The notes under the pieces are model-generated. The model was not told where the DNA came from. It searched no databases and was given only the letters and a program-made list of their open reading frames with translations. Shown piece after piece: positions 49,673 through 57,752 of a stretch of DNA of 64,000 bases. The first letter of the stretch is position 1; each line of letters opens with the position of its first letter. Position numbers and translations under genes: made by a program. Origin of the DNA: Luteipulveratus mongoliensis (GTDB taxonomy: Bacteria; Actinomycetota; Actinomycetes; Actinomycetales; Dermatophilaceae); assembly GCF_001190945.1 (NCBI RefSeq), contig NZ_CP011112.1:1054001-1118000 (forward strand), given 5' to 3'.

Positions 49673-50368
49673 TCACCGGTGCCCGGTGAAGCGATACCCG
49701 AATCCGCGTACGGTCTCGATGAATTGGGCACGTTTGGGGTCGTCGTCGATCTTCGACCGCAGCCGCTGCATCGCGGTGTCGACTGCACGCGAGTCGCCAC
49801 GGTGGTCACTGCCCCACACGATGCGGTACAGCTCGTCGCGGCTGTAGAGCCGGCCGGGGTGCTCGGCGAGCGCGATGAGCGTGCGCAGCTCGGTCGGGGT
49901 GAGTGCGACGAGCGCGTCGTCGAGGTACACCTGCATCGCCGCGTGGTCGATGCTGAGCCCGCCGAACGTCACCGTCTCGGCATGGACGGTCTCGGTGACG
50001 ACGGGAGGCCGCGTACGCCTCAGCACCGCCTTGATTCGCGCGTCCAGGACGCGTGGGGTGACCGGTTTGACGACGTAGTCGTCGGCGCCGGCCTCGAGAC
50101 TGGCGACGATGTCGGCGTCGTCCGAGCGCGCAGTCAGCACGACGATCGGGAACGTCGGCTCGCTCGCGCGGACCTGCCGGCACACGTCGTACCCATCGAC
50201 GCCCGGCAGGCCCAGGTCGAGGACGATCACCTCGTTGCGCGCGAGGAGAGGAGCGAGATCACCGCGGCCGTCGGGGACGTGCTCGACGGTGTGTCCGAGG
50301 CGCCGCAGCCCGAGCCCCACAGCAGCCGCCACCGAGGTGTCGTCCTCGATCAGCAGTACGTCTGCCAT
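49673..50368 (-). CDS. OmpR/PhoB-family response regulator
   Basis: A 231-residue regulator with receiver residues E8-D9-D10, phospho-acceptor D51 in VLDLGLPG, Thr in VVLTARS and Lys in DDYVVKPV, and a winged-helix C-terminal domain (LTPTELRTLIALAEHPGRLYSRDELYRIVWG, RLRSKI, ETVRGFGYRF). It starts 4 bases after the PAP2 stop. The neighbouring envelope enzymes suggest it regulates cell-wall remodelling. Confidence 0.92.
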   Translation of the reverse strand: MADVLLIEDDTSVAAAVGLGLRRLGHTVEHVPDGRGDLAPLLARNEVIVLDLGLPGVDGYDVCRQVRASEPTFPIVVLTARSDDADIVASLEAGADDYVVKPVTPRVLDARIKAVLRRTRPPVVTETVHAETVTFGGLSIDHAAMQVYLDDALVALTPTELRTLIALAEHPGRLYSRDELYRIVWGSDHRGDSRAVDTAMQRLRSKIDDDPKRAQFIETVRGFGYRFTGHR

Positions 50369-50372
50369 GCGT

Positions 50373-51089
50373 TCAGTCCCTTGCTGCTACCTCGAACTGG
50401 CGACGGACGGGCGCGCTCCGCTCGCGTTGCGGTCTTGCTGACCGTCCAGCTGCGCGAACGCCCGCGAGCGTCAGGCATGTTACCCCGGCCCCCAGCAGCA
50501 GGGCCGCGACCGCGTCGCTGGGTCGGTGCCATCCCATGATGACCACCAGAACCCCGACAAAGGCGGCGACACCCCACGCGCAGGCGGCCAACACCTGCTG
50601 CCATGGCCGCCAAGCCACGCAAGTCAGGCCAGTCGCGAGCGCGGCGTACGCGGCCGTCGTGCCACTCGGAAAGGAGTTGTGCGTGGCGATGTCGTTCAGG
50701 ACGGGGCGGTCGACGTGCGCCTTGACCAGCTCCGCCACGACCGGGACCGTGACCATCGCGCCGAGCGCGCCGAGCAGCCGAGCACCTCGCTGCGCACCCG
50801 TCATCCCGATGGCGACGACCACGGCGAGGGAGGCCACCGCGATCGGGACAGGGCGTCCGACGAGCCGCTCAATCGAGTGGATGACAGTGGGTGAGTTGTA
50901 CGCCTGCAGGTCGACCATCATGCTGTGGTCGGCACTCTGACCGGCCGCGGTGTTGACGGCCCACCAGAAGAGCATCAGCAAGGCGGCGAAGGCGCAGGCG
51001 GCGCCGACGACGTAGCCGGCGACATTCGTACGATCGGGCCGAGTGTTGTTGTATGGCAAGGTCATTCGTTCTGACGTGTGGCTGCTCAT
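50373..51089 (-). CDS. PAP2-superfamily membrane phosphatase
   Basis: The 238-residue protein has ~5-6 membrane segments and the three phosphatase motifs: KAHVDRP (KxxxxxxRP), FPSGTT (PSGH-like, here SGT) and GWHRPSDAVAAL (SRxxxxxHxxxD-like, with H and D). PAP2 proteins dephosphorylate undecaprenyl pyrophosphate or phosphatidic acid. The PSGH His is replaced by Thr, an oddity that could lower activity. The ATG at 51089 overlaps the VanY-type stop by four bases, so translation is coupled. Confidence 0.8.
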   Translation of the reverse strand: MSSHTSERMTLPYNNTRPDRTNVAGYVVGAACAFAALLMLFWWAVNTAAGQSADHSMMVDLQAYNSPTVIHSIERLVGRPVPIAVASLAVVVAIGMTGAQRGARLLGALGAMVTVPVVAELVKAHVDRPVLNDIATHNSFPSGTTAAYAALATGLTCVAWRPWQQVLAACAWGVAAFVGVLVVIMGWHRPSDAVAALLLGAGVTCLTLAGVRAAGRSARPQRERSAPVRRQFEVAARD

Positions 51090-51739
51090 CCGGTCGCTCC
51101 TGACTTCATCTCTGGGCACTGGCCGTCCTCAGCGATCAGCTCGAAGTGCCAGATCTCGTTGGCGTACGCGCGGCACAGGCCGTATTCGGCGCCGTTCTTC
51201 ATCAGCCACTTGTCGGCTGCGGTCGGTCCGATGTCGACGGCGTCCCCGGTGACGTGCGAGGACTTGTCCGGAGTCGCGACGTACTTCTCTGCGTAGGCCG
51301 GCCCGTGATCGCGGACGGCCTCGGCGTACAACCGCTTCTGGTACGCCACCGTGCGCCACCCGGAGGTCAGCCACATGGCGATGCCGTCCCTGGCCATGCC
51401 GCTCTCGGCTCGGTTGACGGCCTTGCGGAGGTCCGGGTCGAGCTTGGTCACGCCGGGCAGGTCGGAGTCGATGTCGGCTCGGTGGCCAGGGAAGTCACCG
51501 GCCCTCGTCCCGTACGCCGCGCCGTTCGACCCTGTGGTGGTGTGCGGTGCGGGCTCGTCGCTGTCGGGCGGGTTGTCACTCGTCATGATGCGGAGGCCTT
51601 GGGCCCCCGTGCGGTCCGACGACGGGTCCGTCTGTCCTTCGCGTGGCATCAGTGCTCCCCCGAGTAGAACGGCGACCACCACGAGTCCTGGAGCGACCAG
51701 CCAGAGCGGCCGCATTCGGTGTGTGCGTGCGTTGTTCAT
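51086..51739 (-). CDS. VanY-type D,D-carboxypeptidase (peptidase M15B)
   Basis: The 217-residue protein is anchored by one N-terminal membrane segment (residues ~11-30), with a linker rich in D, P, T and S, and then the M15B fold: SGWRTVAYQKRLY, zinc ligands H162 and D169 in SSHVTGDAVD, and catalytic E195 with third ligand H198 in NEIWHFE. It would trim D-Ala from peptidoglycan stems in the extracytoplasmic space. It is the first gene of a four-gene minus-strand set with PAP2, response regulator and kinase, recalling VanY with a VanR/VanS pair, but ligase genes (VanA, VanH, VanX) are absent. Confidence 0.85.
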   Translation of the reverse strand: MNNARTHRMRPLWLVAPGLVVVAVLLGGALMPREGQTDPSSDRTGAQGLRIMTSDNPPDSDEPAPHTTTGSNGAAYGTRAGDFPGHRADIDSDLPGVTKLDPDLRKAVNRAESGMARDGIAMWLTSGWRTVAYQKRLYAEAVRDHGPAYAEKYVATPDKSSHVTGDAVDIGPTAADKWLMKNGAEYGLCRAYANEIWHFELIAEDGQCPEMKSGATG

Positions 51740-51827
51740 GGCTTCACGCTCTAGGGCGTGTGCCGCAGTACGTCCGCAACGGAGCCACGGCTGCGCCACA
51801 GCATTGTCACCGTTGTGTCACAGCCCA

Positions 51828-52183
51828 CCGCTGGTCGAGTAGCCGGAGCGCTAGCGGAGGCGTATCGAGACCCGGTGCGTTGCAGGGAGACCTGGCCCGC
51901 GCGGCTGCGGAGGTTTCGAATCGGTACACGATGAGTGACTGCTCACTGCGCACGAACGGCTCCCGACGAGGCGACGTACGAGCCGATTGGGCGCACTCGC
52001 CCCGACGGAACCCCGCCGGTCGAGTAGCCGGAGCGTTAGCGGAGGCGTATCGAGACCCGGTGCACGCGGTCACCTGGTCTCGATACGGCTCTGGTCTCGA
52101 TACGGCTCGTTCCTCGCCTACTCGACCCTCGCCTACTCGACCGGCGGTGTCGCCCTGGGGCGCTCGGCTACTCGACCGGCGGG
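51828..52183. repeat. cluster of dispersed palindromic repeats
   Basis: Forward elements stand at 51828-51876 and 52013-52062, a reverse left half at 52068-52091, and reverse elements with repeated right ends at 52092-52147 and 52149-52183. The 532-base gap 51740-52271 holds this cluster and no gene; the ORF that spans it is open only because the repeats lack stops in that frame. Confidence 0.8.
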
Positions 52184-52271
52184 TGGCGGGTGGGTAGGGG
52201 GCTTAGGCCCCCTGTGCAAGATGCGGTCCAGCCCCCTCGTGACACCGGCCGCTGCGGCCGAGGCTGGATAC

Positions 52272-53450
52272 ATGACCACAACAACCGCCCCCGTACAGCG
52301 CGGACCGGTACTCCGGACCGAGCGCTCCCTCGCCCCCGACCTCACCCGCGGCGCGATGCTGCTGTTCATCGCGCTCGCCAACGCCGCCAACTGCGCCTTC
52401 GCCAGTCAGCCGGGAATTGACCCCACACCGCACGGCTTCCAGCGGGTCATCAACTTCCTCATGGTGACGCTCGTCGACAGCCGCGCCTACCCGGTCTTCG
52501 CCGTGATGTTCGGCTACGGCTTGATCCAGATCGCTCGCCGACAGGAAGCCGCCGGCACAGATGCACGTCGAGTCCTGTTGCGGCGCAACGGTTTCCTCGT
52601 CGCTTTCGGCCTCGTCCACGCGACTCTCCTCTACTTCGGAGACTTCCTCGGCGCGTACGGCATCGTCGGCATCCTCGCGACACTGCTCCTGGTGCGACGC
52701 AGCGACAAGTTCCACCGAATCTCCGTGGCGCTGTGGGGAATCCAGCTGGTGTACGTCGTCCTGACGGCTCTCCCCGTGCTCAGCAACACGCCGGGCAACG
52801 CCACGATCACCAACACGACGAACAACTCACTGGCCAACAGCTCCTACATCGGCTCGATGATGGACCGCATCGCCGAGTGGCCCATGCACACCGTCACGGT
52901 CATCCCGATCATCGTCATCGTCTGGTCGGGGATGTGGGCCGCTCGCAAGGGCATCCTGGAGAACCCCGCCGCGCACACCCGCCTGCTGAAGGGTGTCGCA
53001 GCAGTCGGACTCAGCGTCACCGTCCTCAGTGCTCTTCCGTACGCCGCAGTCGCCGGTGGCTGGCTGCACGTCGACGCCGCGAGCGTGGACGCGATGGCTC
53101 AGCTGCACGCCGTCGGCGGTCAGTTCGGTGGCCCCGGCTACGTCGCACTGATCACCCTCATCGCCCTGCGAATCAGCAACAACCGCAAGCCGAACGAGTT
53201 CGTCCGCTCGGTGTCCGCGCTCGGCCAGCGGTCGATGACCGGCTACCTGTTCCAGTCCGTCTGCTGGGTGCTGATCTTCGCGCCGTTCGCTCTCGACCTG
53301 GGCGGCTCGACCGAGATCGCGGTGCTGGCAGCCGTGGGAGTCTGGGCCCTGTCCCTCGTCGGCGCGAGGGCCATGGACCGGTCCGGCTACCGTGGACCGG
53401 CTGAGATGGCCCTGCGCCGCCTGGTCTACAAGCCCCAAGGACAGCGATGA
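52272..53450 (+). CDS. DUF418 family membrane protein
   Basis: The 392-residue polytopic protein has ~8-10 membrane segments. PDLTRGAMLLFIALANA near the N-terminus, FAVMFGYGLIQIARRQ and the C-terminal DUF418 domain (QRSMTGYLFQSVCWVLIFAPF) match the family, which is common near antibiotic-resistance and regulatory genes but unassigned. The ATG at 52272 starts at the known N-terminus; the longer frame upstream consists of repeats. It overlaps the kinase start by four bases. Confidence 0.85.
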   Translation: MTTTTAPVQRGPVLRTERSLAPDLTRGAMLLFIALANAANCAFASQPGIDPTPHGFQRVINFLMVTLVDSRAYPVFAVMFGYGLIQIARRQEAAGTDARRVLLRRNGFLVAFGLVHATLLYFGDFLGAYGIVGILATLLLVRRSDKFHRISVALWGIQLVYVVLTALPVLSNTPGNATITNTTNNSLANSSYIGSMMDRIAEWPMHTVTVIPIIVIVWSGMWAARKGILENPAAHTRLLKGVAAVGLSVTVLSALPYAAVAGGWLHVDAASVDAMAQLHAVGGQFGGPGYVALITLIALRISNNRKPNEFVRSVSALGQRSMTGYLFQSVCWVLIFAPFALDLGGSTEIAVLAAVGVWALSLVGARAMDRSGYRGPAEMALRRLVYKPQGQR

Positions 53451-54463
53451 ACCTGCACGACCTGCTGCGGCGCCCACCCGTCGTCACCCTCATCGGGGTG
53501 GCGGTCGGGCTGGGCGCCGCGGCGTGGGTCGCCTGGGCCGCAATTGGTACGGACCACTACTTCTGGCCGCGCTGGGTATGGCTCGGGCTCGGCGTCATCC
53601 TCGCGATCATCTTCGTGATCAACCGGGTGCTGCGGACGCCGGCCGGGCCGCGCCGCTGGTGGATCCTGGATGTCGGCCTCTGCTCGATCCTGACGGCCAC
53701 GGACATCGTCGCCTGGGCCTTTTCCGGTGGTGGGCTGTTCTGGCCGATCTGGTCGATGGCTGGAATGGCCGTTCTGCTGCTGATCCACCGCAGGATCTTG
53801 CGCAAGCTCCCGGAGCAGAGTGCTCGGGCGCTCGCGGACCGGGTCGACACCCTCGCCCGCACCCGCACCGGCGCCCTCGAGGGCCAGGCGGCCGAGCTCA
53901 AACGGGTCGAGCGCGACCTGCACGACGGCGTACAGGCCCGGATGGTGTCGCTCGGGATGAACCTCGGCCAGGCCGAGTCGCTCATCACCGTCAACCCTGC
54001 GCGGGCCGCGGAGCTACTGGCCGAGGCTCGTGCGACGGCTGTCGGCGCGCTCAACGACCTGCGGTCGGTCATGCACAGCATCCACCCGCCGGTCCTGGCC
54101 GACCGCGGTCTCGCCGACGCGATCCGCGCACTCGCCCTGGACCTGTCTGTCCCGGTCGAGGTGACCGGCAGCCTCCCCGACGGCCTCGCGCCGGCGACGG
54201 AGACGGCCGCGTACTTCGCCACGGCCGAGTCCCTCGCCAACGTCGTGAAGCACAGCCAGGCGTCGCAGGCCGAGGTGAGGTTGTCGTACGACGACACTCA
54301 CCTGACCATCGTCGTCACCGATGACGGCATCGGGGGAGCGGACCTCGCCAATGGAACGGGGATGCGCGGAATCGCTTCTCGTCTCGAAGGATTCGACGGA
54401 TCGTTCGCGATCGACAGCCCGACCGGCGGCCCGACGAACGCGACGATCACGATCCCGATGTGA
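53447..54463 (+). CDS. sensor histidine kinase of the NarL-partner (HisKA_3) class
   Basis: The 338-residue kinase has ~4 membrane segments (residues ~13-115), a coiled linker, the HisKA_3 motif RVERDLHDGVQARMVSLGMNLG with phospho-acceptor H159, and an HATPase domain (ATAESLANVVKHSQASQAEV, VTDDGIGGADLANGTGMRGIASRLEGFDG). This class pairs with NarL/LuxR regulators; none follows here, and the nearest is at 47256. It is coupled to DUF418 by ATGA overlap, so DUF418 may help in sensing. Confidence 0.9.
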   Translation: MNLHDLLRRPPVVTLIGVAVGLGAAAWVAWAAIGTDHYFWPRWVWLGLGVILAIIFVINRVLRTPAGPRRWWILDVGLCSILTATDIVAWAFSGGGLFWPIWSMAGMAVLLLIHRRILRKLPEQSARALADRVDTLARTRTGALEGQAAELKRVERDLHDGVQARMVSLGMNLGQAESLITVNPARAAELLAEARATAVGALNDLRSVMHSIHPPVLADRGLADAIRALALDLSVPVEVTGSLPDGLAPATETAAYFATAESLANVVKHSQASQAEVRLSYDDTHLTIVVTDDGIGGADLANGTGMRGIASRLEGFDGSFAIDSPTGGPTNATITIPM

Positions 54464-54479
54464 ACGGGTCAGGCACGGG

Positions 54480-57400
54480 TCAACCGACGACACTCCAGCC
54501 GCTGAAGGTCGCCGTCACGCGGTCGGTGGCACCGGAGTTCGCGGCCGAGGAGAAGACGCCTGCGTCGGCGTCCGCGCCGACTCCACCCGGAGTCGCGGTG
54601 CCGACCGTCTGCCAGGTCTGCCCATCCGTACTGCACTCACCGACGTAGGTCGCGCCCTTCCGAGTGAGGCGGAGCCAGACGGGCGCTGACACGCCGGTCA
54701 CCTGCCGGAAGGTGTTCAGGGTGCCGGTCGCACCACTGCCCCAGGACAGGACACATCCGTTGGCGGGAGTCACGGCGAGATCCACCAGGCCCGGCGACTG
54801 TGCTGTGGACAGGTCGCCGGCGATGACGATGCCGCTGCGTGCCCACGGTCGCGCAGCGGCAGACTGTTGCGAGTCGACTCGCACAGCGACGGCCGATCCG
54901 TCGTGCACGACGCCACGCTGATACGCCGATCCGTACTGCAGCGTGCTGCCCCACATGTCGGCGCCAGATGCGCTGATACCCAAGGCATCTCCGGCTTGGA
55001 CCATGGTTGCGTCGGTGCTCTTGGCGGTGGCCCACGGCGCTTGGGGCGAGCTACCTGCGAGCAGGTCGACGGTGGCACTCAGCGGTTGGCTGCCGGCCGC
55101 CGCGGACAACGTGACAGGCGCTCGAACGCCGGTGAGGGCGTCCGGGTCGGAGATCGAGACCGACCACGTCACGGTGGCGCTCGTGCCTGGCTCAAGCTCG
55201 CCGACAGACGTCGGACTCGTGGCCTTCGCGCTGAGGCCGGTCGGAAGTCGAAGGGTGGCCTCCCCGACGCGCTGCGCCCGTAAACCGTTGGCGTTGTTGA
55301 AGGTTGCGGTCACGGTGACCGAAGCGCCGGGCGCCACGGTCGGTGAGCTCGCGCTGAGTGCCGCTGTGGTCGTGTAGGGGTCTGACCTCAGCGACGACAG
55401 GGCGGTGGCGGCGACCTTGCGGATGTCGCCGGTCGGTGTGGTCGGGAAGCGATGCGGCGCCTTGGTCCACGCGTCGCCGATGGCGTACCAGTCGATGGCA
55501 GCCGGCGGCTTGCCGGTGCTCAGCGAGGTCTGCAGGGAGCTGAAGTACGTGCGCCACCGTGGCGCGTAGTAGGTGCTGATCAGGCCCTGCAGCTCACGGT
55601 TCGCGTAGTCGCCCAGTCCGGCGTCGAAGCCCGCACGGTTGCCCCAGACAGTGATGATGCTGAGGAAGTCCTGCCGCAATGTGGCGGACTCAGCGGGCGT
55701 CGAGCCGGCGTCCTCCGCCGCCTTCACATGCGTGCCGAGGAGGAAGTCGGGGCTGGTGCCGGTCACCTGGTCGAGCAGACCGAGTGTGCTCATCCAGCGA
55801 GTTGTCAGTGCGTTGAACGTCTTGGAGTCGCGCTGGTCGTACGCCTTCTTGATCTGCGGCAGCAGGACCCGGCCACGGTTGTCCAGGGCCTGTCGGGTGA
55901 GATCCGTGAGGTCGTACTCGTACGCCTTGGGCTGGGTCGCCGACGGCGCGGCGGCCAGCAGCTGGGGCAACGATCGCTCGAAAGCGGCTCCGTCATAACG
56001 CATTCGGCCGGGCGACCACGACGCGGCGGTGTTGGCGGTCAGGCTGGGCTGCGCGTTGAAGATGCTGTCCTGAGACTCACTCCAGTCGTCGGCCGGAGTG
56101 GAGTAGGCAGTCTTGCTCAAGGTGACCCACGCCGACGCTGCCGCGCTCGTGCCGTACCTGCCGAGGGCGTACGACTTGAGCCACGTGGTGAGGTCGAACT
56201 TCGTTGGCTGCCAAGCCAGCTCGGCCAACAGCTCGAACGCGACCGGGTTGCTGTCGAAGCCCTCCGGCATGACGGCAATGCCATCCATCTGCGATCCCGG
56301 TCGAGCGAGCTGGGTGTAGTAGCGGTCCAGCCACACCTGCATGTTGGCGCCCATCGTGGTGTGACCGCCGAAGTTGTAGATCGACCCGAAGGCGTACGGC
56401 GCGCCCGGCCAGGCGGTGTCACGGTCCCACGTGGAGTAGCGGTCGGAGAGCCCGTCGACGATCAGCATCCGCGACTTGTCCTTGATGCCGGCCTGCAGCG
56501 CTGCGCTCGGGTTGGACTGCCAGCCGAGCAGCACCCACGTCGCGGTCGGATGAGCCTGCCGCAGCGCCGTTTCGATCGCGGTGGCTGCTGCGGTGACGTT
56601 GACGTCGCCGGGCTTGCCGCCCTCGTGGAGCGGGTCCATCTTGTAGCCGGTCGAGGCGCCGTACACCTCTGTAGAGATGCGGTAGAAGTCTGCGGCGACC
56701 TTGGCGAACACCAGGTTGGTCGGGTCCAGCCAGCCGGGGCGCTGATAGCCCACCCAGTCGCCCTGCGGCACGACCTTGGACGACGGGTTGCGGTCCTGGA
56801 AGTCGATCGGGACCGTCCCGAAATAGCCGGGCAGCACGGGAGTCATGCCCAGCTGGTGCAGCCGATCGGTGATCTGTCGACCGACCTTGGCGCGACCGTC
56901 GATCTGCGCCTGGCTGAGTGGCTTCTGGTCGGAGGACATGTTCTGCAGCAGCCACCACGGCTGATGCGCCGGCTGCGGGATCCAGGCCCGCATCTCGGCC
57001 GCGCTGTAGCCGTACTTCTGGAACAGCTGCGCGTAGACCGACTCCATGCCGGTCGAGATGAACACCTGATTGATGCCGTGCAGGGCCAGCAGGTCGATGC
57101 GCTGCTGCCAGCCGGCCCAGCTCATGTTGGGGTCGGTGTAGCCGTCGTGGGTGTCGTTCAGCGCGAACCGGTTGCGGGCGTTCGCCTGCTGTCGGATCGG
57201 TGCGCCCGGCGCCGGCATGACATGGGGGACGCGGGGGTGCAGGTTGCCCAGGTTGACGTCGGCGTGGACGACGTATTTGAGGTACCAGCCGGCTCCCATG
57301 AGTGCGGCGCTGGAGGAGTTGGCCGAGACGGTGACCCGACCGTGCCGGCCGCCGATGGTGAACGCTTCGGGCCGATCGTCCGGACGCACCAGGAAGACGA

Positions 57401-57605
57401 CCTGGGCCGCTGCGGGCTTGCCGATGGTGCGCTGCAGCACGGCGCTCGCGGCCCGCTCGGCGGCGCTGGTGCCGCCGGCCGGTGACGCTGCGGCACGAGC
57501 CCCGGACATAGGCAGGAGCATCGCACCCAGAAGTGCGAACACCGTGAGGAGCCAGCCGAGGCGCGATGACATGGGCTGGGTTCGGGCCGATAGGGAGGCG
57601 GGCAT
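54480..57605 (-). CDS. secreted alpha-N-acetylglucosaminidase, GH89
   Basis: The 1041-residue protein has a signal peptide (to about PMSGARAAA), an N-terminal alpha/beta domain, and the GH89 catalytic core: RFALNDTHDGYTDPNMSWAGW, QDRNP, KMDPLHEGG with the candidate acid/base E328, and MPEGFDSNPVAFELLAELAW with the candidate nucleophile E448, fitting the NAGLU pair. A NEW3-like beta domain follows (AALSASSPTVAPGASVTVT), then a laminin-G/DUF1349-like region (ATYVGECSTDGQTWQTVGT). It removes terminal alpha-GlcNAc from glycans outside the cell. AGGAG precedes the ATG at 57605. It is divergent from a ROK regulator. Confidence 0.9.
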   Translation of the reverse strand: MPASLSARTQPMSSRLGWLLTVFALLGAMLLPMSGARAAASPAGGTSAAERAASAVLQRTIGKPAAAQVVFLVRPDDRPEAFTIGGRHGRVTVSANSSSAALMGAGWYLKYVVHADVNLGNLHPRVPHVMPAPGAPIRQQANARNRFALNDTHDGYTDPNMSWAGWQQRIDLLALHGINQVFISTGMESVYAQLFQKYGYSAAEMRAWIPQPAHQPWWLLQNMSSDQKPLSQAQIDGRAKVGRQITDRLHQLGMTPVLPGYFGTVPIDFQDRNPSSKVVPQGDWVGYQRPGWLDPTNLVFAKVAADFYRISTEVYGASTGYKMDPLHEGGKPGDVNVTAAATAIETALRQAHPTATWVLLGWQSNPSAALQAGIKDKSRMLIVDGLSDRYSTWDRDTAWPGAPYAFGSIYNFGGHTTMGANMQVWLDRYYTQLARPGSQMDGIAVMPEGFDSNPVAFELLAELAWQPTKFDLTTWLKSYALGRYGTSAAASAWVTLSKTAYSTPADDWSESQDSIFNAQPSLTANTAASWSPGRMRYDGAAFERSLPQLLAAAPSATQPKAYEYDLTDLTRQALDNRGRVLLPQIKKAYDQRDSKTFNALTTRWMSTLGLLDQVTGTSPDFLLGTHVKAAEDAGSTPAESATLRQDFLSIITVWGNRAGFDAGLGDYANRELQGLISTYYAPRWRTYFSSLQTSLSTGKPPAAIDWYAIGDAWTKAPHRFPTTPTGDIRKVAATALSSLRSDPYTTTAALSASSPTVAPGASVTVTATFNNANGLRAQRVGEATLRLPTGLSAKATSPTSVGELEPGTSATVTWSVSISDPDALTGVRAPVTLSAAAGSQPLSATVDLLAGSSPQAPWATAKSTDATMVQAGDALGISASGADMWGSTLQYGSAYQRGVVHDGSAVAVRVDSQQSAAARPWARSGIVIAGDLSTAQSPGLVDLAVTPANGCVLSWGSGATGTLNTFRQVTGVSAPVWLRLTRKGATYVGECSTDGQTWQTVGTATPGGVGADADAGVFSSAANSGATDRVTATFSGWSVVG

Positions 57606-57752
57606 GATGCTCCTGGGGGCCGGCGCGCGATGTCGATCGGCGCGAGTGGCGTGTCGCCCAATGCCGACACGGTGCTGACGGTGCGCCGCCACGACCGCTG
57701 TTGCCACCATACTTACGAACGATGCTTATGTATATGGATGGAGGAAATTCGG

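Noticed and set aside
48297-51739. Vancomycin-resistance (van) cluster
   Set aside because: The VanY-type peptidase and a two-component pair are present, but VanH, VanA-type ligase and VanX are not in the window.
51987-52271. N-terminal extension of the DUF418 gene
   Set aside because: The upstream 95 codons are translated dispersed repeats; family-like sequence begins at the ATG at 52272.
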